A program made the position numbers and the translations under genes. From contig QCGA01000003.1 in the NCBI GenBank assembly GCA_003280095.1, forward strand, positions 22,780-86,779: a stretch of 64,000 nt of DNA. Reading direction: 5' to 3'. The DNA comes from Prochlorococcus sp. AG-363-O16. Its GTDB lineage: Bacteria > Cyanobacteriota > Cyanobacteriia > PCC-6307 > Cyanobiaceae. This document shows positions 31,630-38,849 of the stretch, in pieces. Numbering within the stretch: position 1 is the stretch's first letter; each line of letters opens with the position of its first letter. The notes below the pieces were generated by a model. The model was not told where the DNA came from. It did no database searches and saw nothing but the letters and a program-made list of their open reading frames with translations.

Positions 31630-33178
31630 GGTCGGAAGGCCAAACCTCATCTGGAACCTTTGAATGGAAAATGTTTATTAATTCATCAATGACTTCTTCA
31701 ATACTCATTCCGTCAGTAATTAATTGAGTAGCATCTTTTGCTTGAATGAGAGGAGATATCTCTCTGGTACTATCTATTTTATCTCTTTCTATAATTTGAG
31801 CTTTTAAGTCTTCTAAACTTGGTGGAGAAAAACCTCTTTTTCTTAGATCTTTTTCGCGCCTTCTAGCTCTTTCTATAGGTGTTGCAGTTAGAAAAACTTT
31901 GACTTCTGCTTTTGGAAATACTGCTGTTCCTACATCTCTACCTTCAGCAACTAGCCCACCATGTTCACCCATTGCTCTTTGTTGTTTAGTTAGATAATCA
32001 CGAACCAGTTTATTTGAAGAAACTTTAGCTACACACTGCGTCACTTTTGGTGAACGTATTTGTTCGGTTATATCAATATCATTTATCATTACTCTTTGTC
32101 CTTTGTGTTGTTCGGGTATAAATACTATTTTGGAATTCTGAAGAACTGTTAGCACCTCAGAATCATCTTCAATATTTATATTTTGATGTTGTATCATCCA
32201 AGTGATAGAGCGATACATAGCCCCAGTGTCTAAGTAGGTAAGGCGCATTCTCTCGGCAAAGATTTTAGTGACAGTACTTTTCCCAGCGCCTGCTGGTCCA
32301 TCAATAGCTACGATTGGTTTTCTACTCATAAGGAAAATGTGGTCAATTAGGCGAGTTTGCCCGCATCTGACGGCAGCTGCTAATAAGCATAGTTTCCTGT
32401 CAGGTTTTATAGGTTTTAGAAGAAAAGGATCAACGGTTTCTAAATACTCCAAACTCAAGCCTTCATTTTTTATTTGGGAACGAAGTTTCCCAATATCTAT
32501 TTGTTTCCCTTGTTGAAAGTTATTTGCTGTCTTAGACAGTAAATAAGGTAATAAGTTTGCTCGCTTACGTTCAGATTCATTGAGGTATAAATTTCTTGTG
32601 CTATAAGCTAAGCCATTGTCATCTCTCACAGTTGCTACTCCCTTCACTTTGATTGGTAAATTAAGGGTGGCTATCAAATTACGCAGGATTATTAGTTGCT
32701 GCCAGTCTTTCTCTCCAAGTACAACTATTGTAGGTTTGATAAGAGTTAAAAAGCGTTCCATAACAGCAACTACGCCTTCGAAATGACCCGGTCTATTAGA
32801 TCCACATAAGTAATTTTGGAGGTTATTAAGGGCTTTAAATTTTGAGTGAGTGGAGGATTGTTTATTGGGAAATATTTCTTCAACACTTGGGGCCCATATG
32901 GCAGAAGCTCCTGCCAAAGTTGCTGTTTTTTTATCACTCTTCAGGTCGCGTGGATATGTCAGGAAATCTTCATTGGCTCCAAATTGCAGCGGATTTACGA
33001 AAATGCTTACAAGAACAACTGGTTTTCTTTTAGAGCTAGACCGACTCGCAACCTTGATCAATGCACTATGACCTTTATGAAGACCACCCATGGTCGGCAC
33101 AAAATGGATGGGAGACTGTTGCTCGCTTCGCCATCTTGATAGATCGGCTTTTGTTTTTAGAAAAGAGACGCTAGGCAC
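31622..33178 (-). CDS. panC/cmk: Bifunctional pantothenate synthetase / cytidylate kinase
   Basis: This is a 518-residue fusion. Residues 1-280 are pantothenate synthetase, joining pantoate and beta-alanine: VPTMGGLHKGH (His34, His37), FVNPLQFGANEDF and LGEKDWQQL. From residue 284, MSRKPIVAIDGPAGAGKS (P-loop 294-301) and YLDTGAMYRS are the cytidylate kinase that makes CDP from CMP. The fusion is known in cyanobacteria. The two activities are in unrelated pathways, so the reason for fusing them is unclear. Confidence 0.96.
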   Translation of the reverse strand: MPSVSFLKTKADLSRWRSEQQSPIHFVPTMGGLHKGHSALIKVASRSSSKRKPVVLVSIFVNPLQFGANEDFLTYPRDLKSDKKTATLAGASAIWAPSVEEIFPNKQSSTHSKFKALNNLQNYLCGSNRPGHFEGVVAVMERFLTLIKPTIVVLGEKDWQQLIILRNLIATLNLPIKVKGVATVRDDNGLAYSTRNLYLNESERKRANLLPYLLSKTANNFQQGKQIDIGKLRSQIKNEGLSLEYLETVDPFLLKPIKPDRKLCLLAAAVRCGQTRLIDHIFLMSRKPIVAIDGPAGAGKSTVTKIFAERMRLTYLDTGAMYRSITWMIQHQNINIEDDSEVLTVLQNSKIVFIPEQHKGQRVMINDIDITEQIRSPKVTQCVAKVSSNKLVRDYLTKQQRAMGEHGGLVAEGRDVGTAVFPKAEVKVFLTATPIERARRREKDLRKRGFSPPSLEDLKAQIIERDKIDSTREISPLIQAKDATQLITDGMSIEEVIDELINIFHSKVPDEVWPSDPN

Positions 33179-33301
33179 AAAATCCCTATTTGATGTGTTG
33201 ATATTTATAGGGCTACAACTAAATCCTGGCAGTATTGGGTGAACATTGGCTCATTAGGCTAGTTCTTAGAAGATTTCCCTTTTGCAGGCTACAACGCACC
33301 T

Positions 33302-34339
33302 ATGGATTACAAGACTTCCGGAGTAGATGTAGAGGCTGGTAGGGCATTCGTTAAACGCATTAGGTCCACTGTTCAATCAACTTTTCGTTCTGAGGTATTG
33401 GGTGGTCTCGGTGGTTTTGGTGGGCTAATTCGTCTCCCCTCTGGCTTGGAAAAGCCCGTTTTGGTTGCGGGGACAGATGGAGTGGGTACAAAGCTAGAGC
33501 TTGCTCAAGCCCATGAAAGCCATTTCAGCGTAGGGGTTGATCTGGTGGCTATGTGTGTCAATGACGTAATAACAAGTGGTGCAGAACCATTGTTCTTTTT
33601 GGATTACATGGCGACAGGTGTTCTTAGTCAGGAAGCCATGTCTGAAGTGGTGGAAGGTATTGCGGATGGTTGTCGTATGAGCAATTGTTCCTTGTTAGGT
33701 GGAGAGACAGCTGAGATGCCAGGTTTTTATCCACCCGGTGGCTACGATTTAGCAGGTTTTTGTGTTGCAGTTGTAGATGAAACTTTATTGATAGATGGTA
33801 AAAAAATAGCTGATGGCGATCAAATAGTTGGGGTCGCAAGTAGTGGTGTTCATAGCAATGGTTTTAGCTTGGTGAGGAAAGTACTGTCTATCTCAGAAGC
33901 AAATTCAGCAACTCGTTTTGGTTCAGATGACCGTTTCCTGATAGAAGCTTTGCTGACACCAACTACTCTCTATACCAAGTTGGTCAAAGAAATGTTGAGC
34001 TATCAAATCCCGATTCGAGGGATGGCTCATATCACAGGAGGAGGTTTACCGGAAAATCTTCCACGTTGTTTACCTAAAGGAGTAAAGGCTTCCGTTGACC
34101 AATCAACTTGGACGAGACCTGAAATTTTTCAATGGTTGAAAGATGTTGGGAAGATCCCTGAGCGTGATCTATGGCACACCTTTAACCTTGGTGTGGGATT
34201 TTGCGTGGTTGTCCAAAAGGAAGCTGTTGAAGAAGTCTTAGAGATTTGTTCTGAGCAGGGTTTTGATGCATGGATCATGGGTGAGATTAAAGAGAAATCT
34301 GATTGTGCTGAACAGGCTTGTGAGGGAATTCCTCTTTGA
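33302..34339 (+). CDS. purM: Phosphoribosylformylglycinamidine cyclo-ligase (AIR synthetase)
   Basis: This 345-residue enzyme closes the imidazole ring in purine synthesis using [15 protein letters not shown] at the start, [44 protein letters not shown] and [13 protein letters not shown] are the AIR-synthetase motifs. The length is normal. It is divergent from panC-cmk across about 120 bases. Confidence 0.97.
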   Translation: MDYKTSGVDVEAGRAFVKRIRSTVQSTFRSEVLGGLGGFGGLIRLPSGLEKPVLVAGTDGVGTKLELAQAHESHFSVGVDLVAMCVNDVITSGAEPLFFLDYMATGVLSQEAMSEVVEGIADGCRMSNCSLLGGETAEMPGFYPPGGYDLAGFCVAVVDETLLIDGKKIADGDQIVGVASSGVHSNGFSLVRKVLSISEANSATRFGSDDRFLIEALLTPTTLYTKLVKEMLSYQIPIRGMAHITGGGLPENLPRCLPKGVKASVDQSTWTRPEIFQWLKDVGKIPERDLWHTFNLGVGFCVVVQKEAVEEVLEICSEQGFDAWIMGEIKEKSDCAEQACEGIPL

Positions 34340-34348
34340 GGGAACATT

Positions 34349-34370
34349 AAGTGACTGCGAGGAGTCACTT
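34349..34370 (+). terminator. Hairpin after purM, possible terminator
   Basis: AAGTGACT and AGTCACTT form an 8-bp perfect stem around the loop GCGAGG, 9 bases after the purM stop. The following bases are not a clean T run, so termination is uncertain. Confidence 0.45.
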
Positions 34371-34489
34371 GCTTCGGTGTTCTACGACTAGTTTCAGCTG
34401 ATGCTTTACCATTTATGATCGTTGTTAAGGTTCATTCAATCCATTTGAAATTTTTGGTTCGGTAGCCGAGTTACTAAATTTTTAGATCT

Positions 34490-35134
34490 ATGCCTTTTGA
34501 TCCCCCACAGCGCACAACGCGTAGGCGCAGTTCTGCAGGTCCAGTTCCACCCCGAAGGCCTCTTTCTGGTTCTACTGACAATTTTGGTAGGCAGGGAGGA
34601 GGAGCTAGACCCACTTTCTTGACTCTTAGAGATCATGGCAAAGTGTACGTGGCAGATTTGCCCAATCTTTCTGATGGTCAGTTAGCTCATATTGGGAAAG
34701 AGGCTGAAGAGGTACTGGAAAGCCTTGAGAGACGTATTACTGATTTAGAGCGTGAGGTTGGTTCAGGCGTTGGAGATAGCGATACCTTTATTAAGGCTTC
34801 AACAAAACGGGACGTTACAAGACGATTTATACGAGCAATTCATGATGAGCAAGATCACAGGCGCAATAACCCAGCGTTACGTGATGCAGCAAGTGAGTCT
34901 CTTCCAAGAACATTTTTAGAGGTCGCTCGACATAGGCTGCCTGGAGCAACATTTGACTCTTTACTTCGGGAGGCTTTGGCTGCTTGTTCACAGGAGGATA
35001 CTCAGGAACCAGAACCACCTAAAAAGGTCTCGTCAGAACCCCCAGTAAAGGTTGTTCAATTACGTGCAACTGACAACAGCATGCCAGTGGTTGTCAGTCC
35101 TGATCCACCTAGGAAAGGTTCCACTAGAGCGTAG
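34490..35134 (+). CDS. Conserved hypothetical protein with disordered ends
   Basis: This 214-residue protein has a basic, proline-rich N-terminus (residues 1-40) with no membrane segment. A helical middle contains LSDGQLAHIGKEAEEVLESLERRITDLE, and a second conserved-looking block is RRFIRAIHDEQDHRRNNPALRDA. The C-terminus is proline-rich and probably disordered. I do not recognise a named family. The charge pattern would fit a nucleic-acid or protein-binding accessory factor, but this is a guess. Confidence 0.7.
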   Translation: MPFDPPQRTTRRRSSAGPVPPRRPLSGSTDNFGRQGGGARPTFLTLRDHGKVYVADLPNLSDGQLAHIGKEAEEVLESLERRITDLEREVGSGVGDSDTFIKASTKRDVTRRFIRAIHDEQDHRRNNPALRDAASESLPRTFLEVARHRLPGATFDSLLREALAACSQEDTQEPEPPKKVSSEPPVKVVQLRATDNSMPVVVSPDPPRKGSTRA

Positions 35135-35146
35135 GGATTTTTTGAA

Positions 35147-35166
35147 TCGAACTGTTTAAAGTTCGA
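35147..35166 (+). terminator. Inverted repeat after the 34.5 kb gene
   Basis: TCGAACT and AGTTCGA form a 7-bp stem around the loop GTTTAA, 13 bases after the stop. The flanks are T-rich on both sides but lack a strong 3' T run. It may be a weak terminator. Confidence 0.4.
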
Positions 35167-35256
35167 ATTGGTTGGTTAAAGTTAAAGGCTCATAGTTCAA
35201 ATATTTTCGTTGACTTTTTACATAAAAGTCTTACTAATAATTATTTCGTTAATTAC

Positions 35257-35517
35257 TTAATTAGTTGCTCCATTGCAGTACCTGACAGCACTTGAGGCAG
35301 TTTGACCACTGGCCTTGGCTTCTCTAATACATTGATTGAAAAACTCTGCCTCTTGTTTTATTGAGCAGAGACTTAAAGCAATTGTCACTAAAGCTAGTGC
35401 AGAGATAATTCTTCCTCCCAATTGGATACTGCCATAAACCAACATGGCTTTTCTGCTGTTGCCTTTGCATCTTTTTGAGCCGCCGTTACTCTTGTTTTTG
35501 GATTTTTTGTCTCCCAT
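35257..35517 (-). CDS. Small single-span membrane protein
   Basis: The product is 86 residues. A very basic N-terminus (KKSKNKSNGGSKRCKGNSRK) precedes one hydrophobic segment at about residues 25-51, and two further cysteines lie in the C-terminal half. By the positive-inside rule the N-terminus faces the cytoplasm. Directly upstream of the ATG, on the minus strand, is a run of nine C with one A between, so no Shine-Dalgarno sequence is possible. The function is unknown. Confidence 0.6.
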   Translation of the reverse strand: MGDKKSKNKSNGGSKRCKGNSRKAMLVYGSIQLGGRIISALALVTIALSLCSIKQEAEFFNQCIREAKASGQTASSAVRYCNGATN

Positions 35518-35849
35518 TGGGGGGGGGTGCGAGTTCTAGAGTCAGCCTATATGAATATTTTATAGAGTGCGTCTATATGTACTTGATATTCCATATATCT
35601 GTTGAGCCAGCATAGTGCCTGATAATTTGTGATTTGATGGTTTTTTGTTGATTATATTTCAGGTGATGATCTATGTTACATAAGAACTACTTTCTTCGGA
35701 TTAGAATAATTTAGATTAAGTAAGTTTCAGGGCTAGGGTACTAAATATTGTTTTTTATTTTAATGAAGGCTTGATTCCTCTAGATGGAATCCTTGATGTA
35801 TCTAATTCAGGATAGAAGAGACATTAATATTTCCTAGGGAATTATTAAT
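35518..35849. other. Gene-free AT-rich stretch
   Basis: There is no credible gene in these 332 bases. They hold the nine-G tract at 35519-35527, scattered A/T-rich sequence and a small GATTCC/GGAATC dyad near 35780. They would carry the promoter of the upstream small membrane gene on the minus strand, but no clear -10/-35 pair is recognised. Confidence 0.6.
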
Positions 35850-36380
35850 TTACACTTCCCCACCCCCAAAGAAGCTTCCAGTTTTTTCGTAAATATATTT
35901 CTTCTGACCTTTAATTTTTATTCCATATGGATTGGTGAAAATAGCAATTAGTACTCTTAAGAAACTGCATGGATTTCTTCTAATATTTGAGCTTGTTTCG
36001 TACACATCCTGAAATTGATTTCTTGCTGATTCCAAAAGAAGATTGACAGTTTCGGTATTAAGTATTCCTTTTTCTTTGAGAGCAAGAAGTACTTTCTTGC
36101 ATTCATTTTCTTCAAGGACTAAAAGCAATCTCTTGAGAGAATTAATTGAACTTTGATTGCCTTTGACTATATCTCTGAGGACACTTTGATATAATATCTC
36201 CCACTTGTATGGCTCTTGCCTGAATAGATCTAATTCGGGCTTATGTAAAGTCTGTTTGTTGACTATAGAAAGACGTAAATAGTTATCTCTTTCTGTTTGT
36301 GAGGACTCCCAGAAACCATGCAACGGAGAACTTTCATTTATCTTTGACGAAATTTTTGAAAGTTGCTTCGAGGAACTCAC
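35850..36380 (-). CDS. Hypothetical protein, helical
   Basis: This 176-residue, lysine- and serine-rich protein with many predicted helices has segments such as SSINSLKRLLLVLEENECKKVLLALKEKG resembling a repeated helical hairpin. There is no signal peptide, membrane span or catalytic motif. The C-terminal third is basic (KIKGQKKYIYEKTG). It is isolated in a gene-poor region. It may be lineage-specific; I do not recognise it. Confidence 0.55.
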   Translation of the reverse strand: MSSSKQLSKISSKINESSPLHGFWESSQTERDNYLRLSIVNKQTLHKPELDLFRQEPYKWEILYQSVLRDIVKGNQSSINSLKRLLLVLEENECKKVLLALKEKGILNTETVNLLLESARNQFQDVYETSSNIRRNPCSFLRVLIAIFTNPYGIKIKGQKKYIYEKTGSFFGGGEV

Positions 36381-36488
36381 CTGTTAATAGCTTTTATTGC
36401 TAGGAGTAGTTTCCCATAATTGCATGAGGTGAGACTGTGCTGGCTTATTTGATTTCAGGGTTCTGTAGGCCTTATTCCATTGTCTAGA

Positions 36489-36625
36489 GAAATGTATTGG
36501 GCGCCTCTGGGGACATTGGGCGCCCGAGCCTGGGACAAATTGTATCTTTTTTGTCCCGACTCTATTGTCTTTCTAAACAGGAGACACGCTTATGGCTGCA
36601 GGTAGAAATACCTGTTTTAAGTTTG
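36489..36625 (+). ncRNA. Candidate structured small RNA ending in a terminator
   Basis: This GC-rich island in AT-rich surroundings contains three stable hairpins in a row. They are GGGCGCC (36499-36505)/GGCGCCC (36519-36525), GGGACAAA/TTTTGTCCC across 36532-36557, and CAGGTA-GAAA-TACCTG followed by TTTTAAG (36599-36620). The last has a GNRA tetraloop and a T run as in a rho-independent terminator. No protein gene on the plus strand precedes it. A 13-codon frame with an AGGAG site also sits inside. The 5' end and function are unknown. Confidence 0.45.
36598..36622 (+). terminator. Rho-independent terminator with GAAA tetraloop
   Basis: CAGGTA, loop GAAA, TACCTG, then TTTT. The stem is 6 bp and perfect. 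The T run is on the plus strand only, so it ends a plus-strand transcript even though the neighbouring genes are on the minus strand. Confidence 0.6.
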
Positions 36626-36639
36626 TTAGATAGATTGAA

Positions 36640-36870
36640 TTAGCCTATTTCTTTATTGATTGCTTCGGCATAAAAGACTTGTCCATTTGGCGTCATCATT
36701 AGTTTGTTCCATTCGCCATCTTCTGTTTTTAGAGCTACTTCCAAAACTTTTTCTTGGCCTCCGTTAGTAGTCCATTCCCTTACCCACCATTGGTTCTCTT
36801 GTTCAAATTGATATCCTCTAGACCTTAATAGTGTGCGAATCGTGATTTCTCTGGCAAATGCTGAATCCAT
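36640..36870 (-). CDS. Small conserved hypothetical protein
   Basis: The product is 76 residues: an N-terminal helix (DSAFAREITIRTLLRSRGY), then an aromatic-rich beta-like part (QWWVREWTTNGGQ, ALKTEDGEWNKLMMTPNGQVFYA). It looks like a compact globular domain. No motif is recognised. It is 27 bases downstream of the cysteine-rich small gene on the same strand, so the two are probably co-transcribed. Confidence 0.6.
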   Translation of the reverse strand: MDSAFAREITIRTLLRSRGYQFEQENQWWVREWTTNGGQEKVLEVALKTEDGEWNKLMMTPNGQVFYAEAINKEIG

Positions 36871-36897
36871 TTCATTATCTCCTGTACTAACTTATTT

Positions 36898-37092
36898 CTA
36901 GACAGGCAAAAGAAGGCCGTCATTGGGTAAAACTTCTTCTTTTGGTTTTCTGAGGATGGACCAATGTTGACATGACAGCTTTTTAGCTTCATTAGAAGCT
37001 ATAGGGCAATTCCAAACTCGACAGAAACCTCCTTCCAGTGGGCATCCACCAAAGTTGCGACAATTGGCACAACGAGCACGATTGAAAGGCAT
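36898..37092 (-). CDS. Small cysteine-rich protein, possible metal binder
   Basis: This 64-residue protein has six cysteines at positions 8, 11, 17, 24, 29 and 41 (ARCANCRNFGGCP, GFCRVWNCP, LSCQHW). The spacing suggests a zinc- or iron-sulfur-binding fold. The C-terminal 20 residues are polar. It forms a likely two-gene unit with the next minus-strand gene. The family is unknown to me. Confidence 0.6.
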   Translation of the reverse strand: MPFNRARCANCRNFGGCPLEGGFCRVWNCPIASNEAKKLSCQHWSILRKPKEEVLPNDGLLLPV

Positions 37093-37250
37093 CTTTAGAT
37101 GTCGAACTGCCTATTCCATTGTTAGTCAAATCGTCACCTCTAGTCAGTAGGCATAAGCTACTGTTTGGGAGCGTTCATTGTTCTAAAAACTATCAAGTTT
37201 AAAAAACACTAGTTAAATAGGCTTAAACTGATTAAATTTAATGATTACTG

Positions 37251-37290
37251 TTCTGTTAAGAGCGTTTTTGGAACACGATAACAGAACGCT
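37251..37290. repeat. Interleaved inverted repeats upstream of small-gene pair
   Basis: TTCTGTTA (37251-37258) is matched by TAACAGAA (37279-37286), and AGCGTT (37261-37266) by AACGCT (37285-37290). The two pairings share bases and cannot form together. The site lies 110 bases upstream of the small plus-strand gene pair and could be a regulatory leader or operator. Confidence 0.35.
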
Positions 37291-37401
37291 TTGGAATATT
37301 TTCGAAAGTGATCTTGATTGGTTCTCAGTGATGCAAAAGACAAGAATGCTCTTGCACTCTCGAATATTCGCAGGATCATTTTAGAAAAGGACCTCGACTG
37401 C

Positions 37402-37635
37402 ATGAATGATTCCAGTCATAGAACAGCAAAGTATGTCCGTATTCCTATTCCTCTAAAGAGAGAGTCTAAGCAGAGGAAAGTTTCACTGAAGGTCTCTCAG
37501 CTTATAGCGTTTCATAAGAATTCGATTATTAGGGAGAAACAGAAACTGGGAGTTAGTGATTATGGGTTGCTTTGGATCTCCTTCTTTAGAGGGATAATAG
37601 TTGCTGTAGTCCTTGAGAGGCTTTTATTACATTGA
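37402..37635 (+). CDS. Small hypothetical membrane-tail protein
   Basis: The product is 77 residues from the ATG at 37402, with an AAGGA about 10 bases upstream. A TTG at 37318 would extend it to 105 residues. The first half is basic (RESKQRKVSLK), and a hydrophobic segment (YGLLWISFFRGIIVAVVLERLLL) closes the C-terminus, so it may be tail-anchored. The stop shares bases with the TTG start of the next gene (TTGA), suggesting coupled translation. The function is unknown. Confidence 0.5.
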   Translation: MNDSSHRTAKYVRIPIPLKRESKQRKVSLKVSQLIAFHKNSIIREKQKLGVSDYGLLWISFFRGIIVAVVLERLLLH

Positions 37636-37823
37636 TTAGGATTCTTTTACTTTGCTCAATCCTTTTAGTGGGATGGTCTTCTCCTGCACTTCGTTTTGCA
37701 GCCTCTAAAGCTCTTCGAATTACTGCAAATAGGATAGAACCTAAAGAAGCCTTGAAGGAATCAAAGAACCCCAGATTTTTTAAAATACCCAATCCTTTTT
37801 ATGACGAGAATCATCGGGAATGA
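37632..37823 (+). CDS. Small protein with N-terminal signal/anchor
   Basis: The product is 63 residues from a TTG start at 37632 that overlaps the previous stop by 4 bases. The N-terminus (MIRILLLCSILLVGWSSPALRFA) is a signal-anchor or signal peptide, and the rest is polar and proline-containing (NPRFFKIPNPFY). It resembles short conserved cyanobacterial proteins of this layout, but I cannot name the family. Confidence 0.5.
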   Translation: MIRILLLCSILLVGWSSPALRFAASKALRITANRIEPKEALKESKNPRFFKIPNPFYDENHRE

Positions 37824-38214
37824 CTAGCTCATCGAACAAACTTCTTCCTATTCCATTTCAGGTCAATCATTTACAGTAATCTTTCAACAATTCACTAGCT
37901 TGTTTAATAATTTTAGTTGCGATATTATTTAATATATTTATTACTAGAAGCTTTTATAGATAAATGAATTATGCTCAATTCATTTGGGAGATCATCAATC
38001 AATAGTAATATAGCTTGATTCTATCTTTGTTAGCCCTTTGCATCAGTTCTTAATTCCTCATAGCCATTTTGATCTCTCTTTTGCAGTTAAGAGAAACCTA
38101 TTTGCGCTATATCGATGCTGAGTAGATTGCTGTAAGGGCAATAAGCACTATCAAGCCAACGTCGAATATTAGGTGCCAGAATATTGGACAATATTGATGT
38201 TTCTAATCAATCAA
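37824..38214. other. Gene-free AT-rich stretch
   Basis: This stretch of 391 bases has no credible gene. On the minus strand, 38107-38202 encodes a hydrophobic 31-residue reading frame ending LIVLIALTAIYSASI, but an in-frame stop precedes it and it has no start codon, so it is not annotated. No strong hairpin, tRNA or promoter is recognised. Confidence 0.55.
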
Positions 38215-38511
38215 TCAATTTTTTGATGTAAATGCAAGAAAAGAAAGGACAAAGAAAGTTATTGCAGCACCATATCCGCTTTTAAAATCTAGGAAACACA
38301 TTGGAGAAGGTGTACAAAATGGAGGAGAAAAAGCATTCATAAAAAAATGTCCTACGAACTTAAGAACATAGAAAGTCATCACTACATAGGAGAACAACAT
38401 TACAAAATTTCTTGGATTTTGTAGACCAGTCAGAAATATTGATTTCTTGCGATTATTGCTACTTAGCTTTTTTGCTGCTTCAGCACTTCCTAATTCTTCC
38501 TTTTCATTCAT
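38215..38511 (-). CDS. Small two-span membrane protein
   Basis: The product is 98 residues. A polar lysine/serine-rich N-terminus (about 28 residues) is followed by two hydrophobic segments (about 34-57 and 78-95). Between them is a short loop with FSPPFCTPSPMCF, where two cysteines could form a disulfide outside the cytoplasm. I do not recognise a family. It stands between a gene-free stretch and tRNA-Cys. Confidence 0.55.
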   Translation of the reverse strand: MNEKEELGSAEAAKKLSSNNRKKSIFLTGLQNPRNFVMLFSYVVMTFYVLKFVGHFFMNAFSPPFCTPSPMCFLDFKSGYGAAITFFVLSFLAFTSKN

Positions 38512-38754
38512 ATCGTTTGCTCTAAAAGATAAATGCAGGTTAGTTCATTTTGCTTGGCGTTACAGGGATAAATTATTGCTCAAGGAATAGAGCTTCCTCT
38601 TGCTGACTTGGTGGTACAAGGACGTTAAATTAAATACAGGGCGATGGTACTAGCCGTGTACCACCATTATTTATGGCGAAAAGGATTAGAAAAAATGATC
38701 GAATAGTTGAGTTCTTGCAACTGACCACAGGGATCAGTCAGAAGAAAGGTAAGA

Positions 38755-38825
38755 AGGCGGCACCCAGATTCGAACTGGGGATAAAGGATTTGCAATCCTC
38801 TGCCTTACCACTTGGCCATGCCGCC
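38755..38825 (-). tRNA. tRNA-Cys (anticodon GCA)
   Basis: On the minus strand the acceptor GGCGGCA pairs with TGCCGCC. The anticodon stem AGGAT/ATCCT encloses the loop TTGCAAA, and the T-arm CCAGTTCGAATCTGG is normal. The anticodon is GCA (UGC codons) and the discriminator base is U, as usual for cysteine. No CCA is encoded. The length is 71 nt. Confidence 0.95.
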
Positions 38826-38849
38826 GAGAAGGTTTCTTCACCCTCATCA

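Noticed and set aside
36449..36480. Promoter-like TTGATT with TATTCC 18 bases downstream
   Set aside because: The -10 match is only 3 of 6, too weak to list as a promoter for the candidate RNA.
38107..38202. 31-residue hydrophobic frame on the minus strand
   Set aside because: A stop codon precedes it immediately and there is no start codon, so it is either chance or a gene remnant that cannot be supported.
38673..38849. N-terminal extension of the LpxB-related frame
   Set aside because: The extension reads antisense to tRNA-Cys (38755-38825). The conserved part begins at the ATG at 38850.
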